64,000 nucleotides of DNA from Enoplolaimus lenunculus. Taxonomy: Eukaryota; Nematoda; Enoplea; Enoplida; Thoracostomopsidae. The notes under the pieces were generated by a model that did no database searches, had not been told where the DNA came from, and saw only the letters and a list, made by a program, of their open reading frames with translations. The translations under genes were made by a program, and so were the position numbers. The stretch is from NCBI GenBank assembly GCA_030248215.1, contig JASANG010000463.1:62001-126000 (forward strand), read 5' to 3'. The stretch's first letter is position 1, and each line of letters begins with the position of its first letter. Below are positions 56,063 through 64,000 of the stretch, piece by piece.

Positions 56063-57007
56063 ATGACGTATAATTTTGTGTTTGGGAGCAGGCTTTCGGT
56101 ATTAGGAGCGTTTAAATCAATCCTTTGTACTCAAAGAAAACAATTGGCAACATGCTGCAAGTTTCTGCTCAAAAGATCGACAATTCCTTGCGGTTGGAAG
56201 GTTGATGTTGAAGCTGCACGTTATCAAGTTTTCAGCAACAGAAACGAATTAATTTTGAAGCGCATCGTTAGACCCTTTTACTCCATTGGGCTACATCTTC
56301 TGAGTAATTCGGCTAAACAGGTCCGAACAATAAATTTAACTTTGACCGCACGAACATTGAGCAGTGCCCAAATTGGTCAGTTTACTTCAGACAACGCAGA
56401 CTTTGATTTGGGTCGATATCAGTTGAGTTTTACGTGCACTGTGTGCCGGACTCGTGTTTCGAAGTGGATTTCAAAACGAGCATATAAACACGGAGTTGTT
56501 ATAGTCACGTGTGACGGTTGTCAAAATCACCACATTATCGCAGATAACCTTGATTGGTTTGCGGATTTGAAAGGAAAAAAGTAAAAATCAATTGGACTGC
56601 GGGTTTTAAATTATCATGAGATATAAATTTTAACCTACGCAACGCTTGTCTGGAGTACTGTTAACAGGGTTTTTTGGGTGAAACTGAATGTCAACAACAC
56701 TGCGAATGAAAAAAAACTAACGCTAATAGTTAACCATTTCAAATCTATTGAAGTAGGATAAGATCACTTAAAAGTTACGTTTCTACAGTTTTTTCTAAGG
56801 ACAAGTTTTTGTTTTATTTTAATCCCTATTGTTGGTATTTTACTATTTTGTTTCTGATTGTTATCAATCTGTTGTTACTTCAGAAATATTCAAGAAATCT
56901 TAGCGGACAAGGGTGAAATCGTAAAAACGAGCAATTCCGCTGACTCAAATACAATAGAGTTTGTCGAACCGAACGAAGACAACGAGAAGAAAGCATTATC
57001 TGACTAG
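56063..57007 (+). CDS. DNLZ: DNL-type zinc finger protein, mitochondrial Hsp70 escort (DNLZ/Zim17/HEP)
   Basis: Two exons, 56063-56580 and 56884-57007, join in phase (213 aa). The DNL domain has its four zinc ligands as C125-x2-C128 and C150-x2-C153, plus the family signature [14 protein letters not shown] and the following [19 protein letters not shown] keeps mitochondrial Hsp70 soluble and active in the matrix. The first 115 residues are basic and hydroxylated without clear conservation. They include a plausible mitochondrial presequence, but the true start is uncertain: a later Met or an unseen upstream exon is possible. The C-terminal tail is acidic (EPNEDNEKK), as in relatives. It lies 180 bases after MKRN2OS-like and could be its downstream operon partner. 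Confidence 0.88.
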
Positions 57008-57119
57008 GATTCCAGTGACAGAAATCAGGTTAGATTTTAACAACGGAGTTTTTGGCATTTTCCTGCTGATGTTTTAGACTGTTATAAGGTTGAAACTTAA
57101 TGTTGAAAGTTATATAGGC

Positions 57120-58147
57120 CAGGGTGCGATCGCATATTAATTTGAAAAAACCGGAGCCGGATATGGAATGTTTACCGGAAACGGATATTAACCGGGAGTG
57201 CCTAGCTGAGCACTGTTAGAAGTAAATAGAGTGCGTAAAAGCATATCTTTACTGGATTAAAAATAATTCTTAGTTTGGATTTTTTTCATTCTATTTCGGT
57301 GAGTAATTACTTGGCTGAAAATGTAACCAGTCGTAGTGAGACTACATGTATTGGGCGAAGCTCGAACACACTTAAGCAATTGAGCTAGCGTGCAAATTAG
57401 TTATTAGCTAACTATTCAAAAACCTTTTATTGCTGAAATTTTAGGTGTATCTGCTAATATGCAAAATAGCTGCTAGCTAACTATTCAATTATCAGTTTGA
57501 AGGTTTGTAGACAACTTATTGAGATCCCTCGCGCCCAAAAACCCTGCAGTTCTGAAATTACACATTGTTTGTAACCGTAATAATTAGATAGTTGTAACGG
57601 AATTCCGATTCCGGCTGAAATTCTGACAAAATTTGCATTCCGATTCCGACGGAGTGTCATTCCGATGCCGGAATTCCGGTAATTTCGGTGACGTGTGTTT
57701 TTCCATCAAAATTATTTCATGTTTTAGGAGAAAACCCTGAAATTAGTGAAATATTGCAAAAAGTCAAAATTTAGGCTTAACCAATTATGCAAATTAGGCT
57801 CTAGCGAACAAACGGCTTAAAATTTTAAAACACCAATGCGAGGTTAACACCCCACGATGACAGGCTTTCGAGCAAAAAAGTTTATCAAGATCGGTTCAGC
57901 GGTTCCTGAGATTTTTTCGGACGGACGGGTGGATATCCAACTTTCGACCTCGAGGACAAAATATAAAACGCTTTTTGGCTTCGCTCAAGAAGGTGTTTAC
58001 ATATATATGTCCACTTGTCAAAAGTAGTTTCATATATAGTATTCGGGATCGCAACCGTAAATATCCGGTATACGGTAGGTTTATACCGGATGCGAATATT
58101 GTATTTTGCCGGATATTAAACCGCAACCGGGTATCTTTTGCACCGTG
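57120..58147. mobile_element. hAT-type MITE split by another repeat
   Basis: The ends CAGGGTGCGATCGCATATT and CTTTTGCACCGTG are flanked by ATATAGGC (57112-57119) and ATTTAGGC (58148-58155), 7 of 8. From about 57320 to 58010 it carries the GATCGGTTCAGCGGTTCCTG repeat in the opposite orientation to the 53.2 kb copy. Confidence 0.65.
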
Positions 58148-58155
58148 ATTTAGGC

Positions 58156-59020
58156 GCAACCGATGTTTACACAGAGCATACTGCGTAAAACGTTCTATTA
58201 TGTCTTGTCGTGCCGAATGGTATTCCGAACCTTGCCTTTGAGAGATTTCTTTTAGATAAAAGTAATATAGAATCGAAACTTTAGCTGTTTGAAGTCGGCT
58301 TAGCAAACCTAATCTTATGTAGGCAAATAAAATATGTGACTTTCGAAGTATCGAAACAATAATCCATTGAAATATGAATTGACGTTCGAACCACAGGTAC
58401 TAGACTTTCAAAAAATTATTCAGTATGTTAGACCGAATCCAACTTGACGCCACTTGATACATAGTGCTACATAACATTATAAGTAAATAGTACAGGTAGT
58501 TTTGGCTCGTCGTAAATATGGGTGACTCGTTTTGTTTAATCGCATAACATTGCATTAGTATCCGTGTAGTCACTCTGCTGGGCATACGGTTTCGGTTGTT
58601 ATGTGTTCTTACCCACTACGTACCGAAGAAAGTATAAATTTTGACATGCTCTTGCTAAAAGTTTAGTTTCGTATTCTTAGATGGGAAATTTCTGATTGTA
58701 TAGCTATATACATACAGTTTTGGTCTGGCACTCGCTGGTGGTTTCACTGAAATAACAATTAGTTGTTGCTTAAAGGATTAATTTTGGTTGCTAATATTTA
58801 TTGTTACTTAAACACTAGATTTGAACATGCCTAGCATGCAAGTAATACGGCAACTGCACATTATATTATGCTTTACTTAGACTGTTTAAAGTAAGGTCGG
58901 ATTTTTTCTTGGAGAAATAATATGTGCTTGTAGTACATCTGTCTTGTTAATATTTGTTAACACTATTAGCCTTAGAAATTTTTAACAACACAATTTCTCA
59001 AATTAAATTTATTGACAGAA
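58156..59020. other. Intergenic stretch before COQ4
   Basis: AT-rich, no exon recognised. It must include the COQ4 promoter or outron, ending in ATTGACAG two bases before the ATG. Confidence 0.4.
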
Positions 59021-60514
59021 ATGACATCACTCTCACGGCTCCCCCTTTTTCCTGGACATATTCCAACAACAACGCTTCAAAAGCTATTGCTAGGAGCAGG
59101 ATCTGCGGTCACAGCTTTGTTCGATCCGTCTCGTGGAGACATGGTGGCAGCTTGCGGAGAAATTTCGACATGGCTGGTTCCTGCAATTCTTCCAAACATT
59201 CGTGATCGAATGGCAAAACATCCAATCGGCGCAAGGATACTCGCAGAAAAACCAGAAGTCACCGAAACCAGCATAGGCCGTGAATATTTGGCGTCGCTGG
59301 ATCAAAATACGTTTGGTTACGCGTATTTGAAGTTTTTGCAAAAAATTGTAAGTTTTGGAAATTGAAAAACGAGAGTGCCGAATGTTTAACATACTTTGGA
59401 GTGTAGCTGTCGTTCTAAACAGACTGTGATATAATATTTTCAAAATTTTGAAAGACATTGATAAGCTAGACGGATTTTTCACATGGTTTGGTGTTGACGC
59501 TTGTCAGTGGTACGTACTAGCTTGAAAACGTGCACTACACAATATACTACTAGACAGTGCATATTATGTTTGTCCAAACTTAAATTTATCATCTTACAAT
59601 ACGAATCGTCGTTGTGTTGTAGAATACAAGTCCGGATGCGCGTCCGCCAGTACAATTCGTAGATGACCCGGACTTGGCGTATATCATGCGACGCTATCGA
59701 CAAACACACGATTTTTATCATGTTGTACTTTCAATGCCGACCACAATGATTGGCGAAGTCACTGTTAAATGGTGGGAAGGCATACAGCTTGGACTGCCAA
59801 TGGCTGTCGCTGGTGGACTTTTCGGAGCGGTGCGGTTGAAACCAAAGTGTGTTGATAGTTTAGTTTTTAAAATACTTTTTTGTTTAAGTGGTAGTTGTTT
59901 AGCCCGTTTTAGTTGTTATTATAAACCTTGGTTTGCTAATGCTAAGCAATTAAAAAGTTTCCTGTTTTGAAATTGCGGACAGTCGGTATGACCTGATGTT
60001 GCACCGATGTTACGGAACTTGCATTGGTGTTACTTCCACTTGTTTTCCGATTTTCTTTACTTAAATTAGCTTAAAGCAGTATTGGTCACAACAAACTACG
60101 TGACATTTCATGTTGAATGTTATACTGAAAATTTTATCAACTATCAGAAACATGAGACAGCGTTTTTTCTTGTTTCGTTAACTGCTAACCCGCATGCTCA
60201 TTATGTAACGGAACTTTAGTTAGTTTGCATATTATTTCTCGTCAGTGATTTTTGAAAGCACGCTCTACTCGCGAATCTCAAACGCGCTGAATATTATTTG
60301 AATAGTTGATGTACGAATTTTTAGTCATTGCGACATCTTGTTTAGGCACAGATCACTCTACGTCAACTCGTATCTTCCATGGGTATTAGCAGCTGCACCT
60401 CGCGCCGAGTTCTTTATGAACGTCTTTTGGGAAGAACAATGGGACAAAACGCTGATTTCGCTTAGGCGCCAACTTCGGATAACGCCAGAGCCACCGTCGG
60501 TTATAGTTCCTTGA
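59021..60514 (+). CDS. COQ4: Ubiquinone biosynthesis protein COQ4, mitochondrial
   Basis: Exons 59021-59347, 59623-59846 and 60346-60514 join in phase (239 aa). COQ4 organises the ubiquinone-synthesis complex on the matrix face of the inner membrane and has been linked to decarboxylation of the ring. Family text: PLFPGHIPTTTLQKLLLGAG, RGDMVAACGE, AKHPIGARILAEKPEV, LDQNTFGYAYLKFL. The metal site HDxxH-x11-E is intact at H138, D139, H142 and E154. The end, WEEQWDKTLISLRRQL, also matches. The start ATG is two bases after an acceptor-like ATTGACAG, so exon 1 is probably trans-spliced or preceded by a 5' UTR intron. There is little room for a presequence compared with the 265-residue human protein; targeting may use the N-terminal hydrophobic stretch. 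Confidence 0.94.
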
Positions 60515-61429
60515 AAAATTGATATCCACTAGTCCGTAGTCATCCTGTATAATGGAGATGTGTCAAATTCTCGTATACTCAGTGCAAAATCTCGAGAAGA
60601 AATGGTTGCTCTCTTGGCTTTTCTGGGTTCAGTTCTTAGCCGAGAGTTTAAGGAAAACACCTATCCGAGAATCCCAGGTTCAAATCCTAAGTTCAATTAT
60701 CTGAACGAAATAGAAAATATTGAGGCTTAAATGTAACGCAGTTGATGTATTTGATTGTTCATTTATATGTTTCGGATTTTGTTTGGCACTGCTAAACTTG
60801 TTTGATAGAAATGTGCATATGCGATTGCGCCATATCGTTTTCATTGGAACTATGTCCACTTAAAAACAATGTAAACTCTCTTAAAATGTAAAGTCTCGGG
60901 TTTCAAATTTTGAACCGTGTTTCGAGTTGAATTCAGTTGAACTACTCTTAAAAGTTAAGTATGCAAGCTGTTGAGATCTATATAATATTTCTAATTCTTT
61001 AGTATTCTACTGATCTCTGTTTTCGTCGCATTTAGTATAATTATTAAGGATTAGTCTTGCCACAGTTTGAGCAGCTATGATGTGTATTAGATATTGTATA
61101 CTTTTTTGGTGGTTTAGCGTTAGCTTTGCAAACCAATCTTCTGTTATCTTTTCAGTAAATTTTTTCGTTAAGTTGAGTATAATTACTGTGTTTTAACTAG
61201 CAAGAGCTGACTGAATTATTCCTTTTTGGTTCTATATTTCGTTTCCATTTTGTATTTTTGTAAGCAGTTTTGTTTGTAGGTTAAATGGAAACAAATGCGA
61301 CAAACGTTTGAGTCCATTTGAACTTTAATACATAAATGTGCAAATTTATTACTGCGCATTCTAGAAGAAAATGACGAGATTTCGTAAAAAAATAAGCGGA
61401 AAACCAAAAATATACTAATACCTTTACAG
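60515..61429. other. Intergenic stretch with tRNA-like fragment
   Basis: Near 60640-60730 there is a tRNA-like B box (GGTTCAAATCC) preceded by a decayed A box and followed by GAAATAGAAAATATT, the same tail as the 31.8-33.3 kb elements. The rest is unrecognised. Confidence 0.4.
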
Positions 61430-61753
61430 CAGGCCGGCTCCGGCAGAAAATCGGTCTCGCGCTCCGGCTGAATTTTTGCCGGAGGTTCCGGCACTTTCCG
61501 TAGTAAAAATTTTGCAGAATTTAGCAAAATTTATCTGTTTAGTGTGTTTCGCTTTACTTTTGTCACAGTTTTCAGAAAAGAATTTCCGAACTTTTCCAGA
61601 AAATTAACGTAAAACCAAATAACTTAACAACATATTGCAGATATTGGCTAAAATTAACCAATTAACCATGGTTTTACTACATAACTTCGCCTCGGCTCCG
61701 GCAAGGTTCTTTGAAATTCAGCTCCGGTGTTTTTCACCTCTGGTTGCACCCTG
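61430..61753. mobile_element. hAT-type foldback MITE, perfect 8-bp TSD
   Basis: 324 bp, ends CAGGCCGGCTCCGGCAG and CTCTGGTTGCACCCTG, flanked by CTTTACAG on both sides (61422-61429, 61754-61761). A second, incomplete end of the same family follows to about 61878. Confidence 0.85.
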
Positions 61754-62142
61754 CTTTACAGCTATTTAAAATTTGCAAGGTAAATGTTGTAATTACCTGA
61801 TTTCGTATCACTTCTGGCTCCGGCAAGTGTTGTTGGCTTCCGATTCCGGTAGTTTTCACCTCTGGTGTCACCCTGGCGCATAGCGTATATTATCATTTAA
61901 GTGTAGGTGCATTGGGGCACAAAATGAGGGGGCAGAGTTTGTGGAACCTTGGATCTGGCTCTTGCAGAAAATCGACGCCTGGCCCCTAGTACATTTTTGT
62001 CCCTTCGTAGCTCTGGCTTTCGCATTTTTTCAATTCCGGTGCATTCTAGGGAGGATTTGGATGATAGCTCATGCGTGATGCAGTTGCTGTAAAACCAATT
62101 ATTTACGCAATATAGCAGTGCGTGATTTACGTTATATCTGGG

Positions 62143-63030
62143 GCAATCTGGAGACGTTTTGTCCCTATTACAACAGTGTGTAACATTTTGTGTACTCGTT
62201 GATCCTCTATCAAATTCTAACGTTTAACTTGTCTGCTATCATGATATTACGTTCACCGTACTGCAATATCATATGACTTTCGAAATATTGTCTGTCAATA
62301 TCATGTTATGTTTGAAAATGTTTGCAATGCCGTGTAGAAGTCATATGATACAAAAATTGAAATTTGAATTGTTTGTAGTTATATAATTTGGGGAAAATTT
62401 ACGTCAGTAGCACAAACTTAGAATCTTCGCCATGTTACTTTAAGCGGCGTACAGGTTTCTGGTGGGTCCATAAAAGAGTAGGTTTAGATTCTAGATTACA
62501 TTTTTTTGCTTAGGCTTAGGCTAGGAACACATTTTTGTAACGCTTAGGCTTAGGAATACGCTTAATCTACTGTTACGCCCCTTAAAGTAACATTGGTCCT
62601 TAAAAATATCCATATTCCGTTTCCATTATTTTGATCACTATCGTTATTTTTATTATCCGTTTACACCCTAGTGCGCACAAGTTACACTGACCTGCATAAT
62701 ATATACTTAAAAATATCCCTTTTCTGTTTCCAATATTTTGATCAGTATCCGTTTCCGTTATTTTTACTATCCGTTATACCCTAGTGCGCACAGGTTACAC
62801 TGACCTGCATAATATGTACTTAGTAGAATTTTGGAATATCATATGATATTAGCATAAATATACCCTGGTATCGAGTGAAATATGGCTATTTCTATGCGAT
62901 AGTCACTTGAGATCGGTGATTTGTGAGCAAATGTAGTGGCAATCATATTTTGTCCTTATGCCACATCATTTTATGTTGACGTCGAGTCAACATGGACAGA
63001 ACGTGTTCCGGGCTGCCCCAATCATATACC
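62143..63030. mobile_element. DNA element with GGGGCA ends, second copy
   Basis: TGGGGCAATCTGGAGACG, then TTTTGTCCC at the left and GGACAGAACGTGTTCCGGG, then CTGCCCCA at the right. It is homologous to 28669-29696 but lacks the nested MITE. A TTAGGC-like element and duplicated TCCGTTTCC/ACACCCTAGTGCGCACA pieces are inserted at 62460-62800. Confidence 0.6.
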
Positions 63031-63258
63031 GCGATCCACGCATAATTTATAAATTAGTTCTTTGAAGGCTTATTGAAAATTTGTTTCAAGACTATATTTT
63101 CACTCAGTATATACAGTGCGTATCATACAAAACTTTTTTGACCAATCAAGATGTATAACTGAAAACTAAGACACTGTTCATTTTTAGGAATTTGGAGTTT
63201 TCTAGATTAGGCATATGGTGTAGATTATTACCTATACTGACTTATAGTTTGTGGCAAA

Positions 63259-63898
63259 ATGACGGAAGGTCTTCAAAAGCGATTCCAAGTTGAAGTGGAT
63301 AAAATGAAAGCGACGCAAGCGGAATATTCAAAGCTAGTCAAATCGCGACAGCAATTAGAGTCTCAGTTGACTGAAAACACCTTGGTTAAAGTGAGTTCAA
63401 AAAGCTCAGTGTGTAGGCAGGTGAATAAACTGAAAGTTTTTTGCAAAATTGTTTTTAATCTTAATTTGAAAAAACTACCCGACACAACATTTTGTGATTA
63501 CTCCGCTTTAGAAATAACTTAATGTCAAAACAGGTTGGTGCTAAACGTTTATTTAAATCGGGCAAGTCGGTTGCGTCTTAAGAATAGCTACAGACTAAAC
63601 CCTGCTAATATATGCTTTTATATTTTTTATAACGTTTCGTTCATATCAGGATGAGATGGATCTACTTGAACCCGACGCCGCAGTATACAAATTGTATGGC
63701 CCAGCTCTAGTGAAACAAGATCTTTCTGAAGCAAAGACAACAATTAACCAGCGATTAGAGTTTATCAATGGTGAAATCAAACGCGTAGAAGGAACGTTGG
63801 CTGACTTTGATGGAAAAATGGCTGCACACAGAGAGACGATCTCGAAGATACAACAGCAGGCTCAGCAAGCTCAAGTCAAAGCTGCTATTAAAGCTTGA
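63259..63898 (+). CDS. PFDN6: Prefoldin subunit 6 (beta-type)
   Basis: Exons 63259-63390 and 63650-63898 join in phase 0 (126 aa; human 129). Prefoldin is the cytosolic hexamer that hands nascent actin and tubulin to the CCT chaperonin. The beta-subunit layout is clear: N-terminal coiled coil (MTEGLQKRFQVEVDKMKATQ, SRQQLESQLTENTLVK), the beta-hairpin region DAAVYKLYGPALVKQDLSEA, and a C-terminal coiled coil (FINGEIKRVEGTLADF onward) ending in a Gln/Ala-rich tail. A frame running past the first donor (GTGAGT at 63391) is intron. A TATAG acceptor-like site precedes the ATG by about a dozen bases. Upstream sequence is transposon-derived. Confidence 0.95.
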
Positions 63899-64000
63899 GG
63901 AATATAGGTATTATTGATGTGAATACTGCGTTAAATTGAAATGTTTATAGCACTTCATATTTGTGTTTTAGTGTAAGTATATATATTTTGATTTTTCACA

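Noticed and set aside
59674-59970. 98-residue frame starting in COQ4 exon 2
   Set aside because: It is exon 2 read from an internal Met and past the donor at 59847 into the intron.

Overview
The window is animal nuclear DNA and most probably comes from a nematode with a large, repeat-rich genome. An enoplean (clade I/II) species such as a mermithid would fit, but that is inference. The evidence is: AT-rich spliced genes with TTTCAG-type acceptors; a Cys-loop channel whose transmembrane segments resemble nematode lgc channels; several genes with an acceptor AG only 2-30 bases before the ATG, as expected for spliced-leader trans-splicing; and many short dispersed elements with degenerate TTAGGC runs, the nematode telomere unit.

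I could reconstruct nine protein genes by joining exons whose reading phases agree. From left to right: a four-exon Cys-loop ligand-gated ion channel (7483-11918, +) with all four membrane segments; an 11-exon FLVCR-type major facilitator transporter with a polyglutamine N-terminus (30262 down to 17502, -); a 90-residue secreted four-cysteine protein nested in an intron of that transporter on the other strand (25351-25623, +); a complete 14-exon TBC1D13 Rab-GAP (38736-47267, +); LSM2 (51390-52984, +); an MKRN2OS-like protein (55181-55882, +); the mitochondrial Hsp70 partner DNLZ/Zim17 (56063-57007, +); COQ4 (59021-60514, +); and prefoldin subunit 6 (63259-63898, +). The six genes from 38.7 to 63.9 kb share one strand. 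MKRN2OS-like and DNLZ are only 180 bases apart, an operon-like gap.

The rest is mainly non-autonomous DNA transposons, many with readable terminal inverted repeats (TIRs) and target-site duplications (TSDs). They are: hAT-type foldback elements with 8-bp TSDs (perfect at 35.4, 49.9 and 61.4 kb); Mutator-like 143-160 bp elements with 9-bp TSDs and TTAGGC-like cores (8.7, 12.2, 16.8 kb); a roughly 400-bp TA-flanked family with TIR CTGTAGTGACCCGAATAAG (five copies); piggyBac-type TTAA elements that carry a tRNA-like interior with A and B boxes (31.8-33.3 kb); and several long-inverted-repeat families. Some are nested in one another.

Tandem repeats are also prominent: a 25-bp minisatellite just upstream of the channel gene (6.6-7.25 kb), a 9/18-bp TGGGACAG array inside a TA-flanked element (36.2-36.8 kb), three near-identical 558-bp units in a TBC1D13 intron (42.4-44.0 kb) and two 309-bp units in another (46.3-47.0 kb). 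About 1-7.4, 12-17.4, 30.3-38.7, 47.3-51.3, 57-59 and 60.5-63.2 kb contain repeats or unrecognised sequence and no convincing gene.
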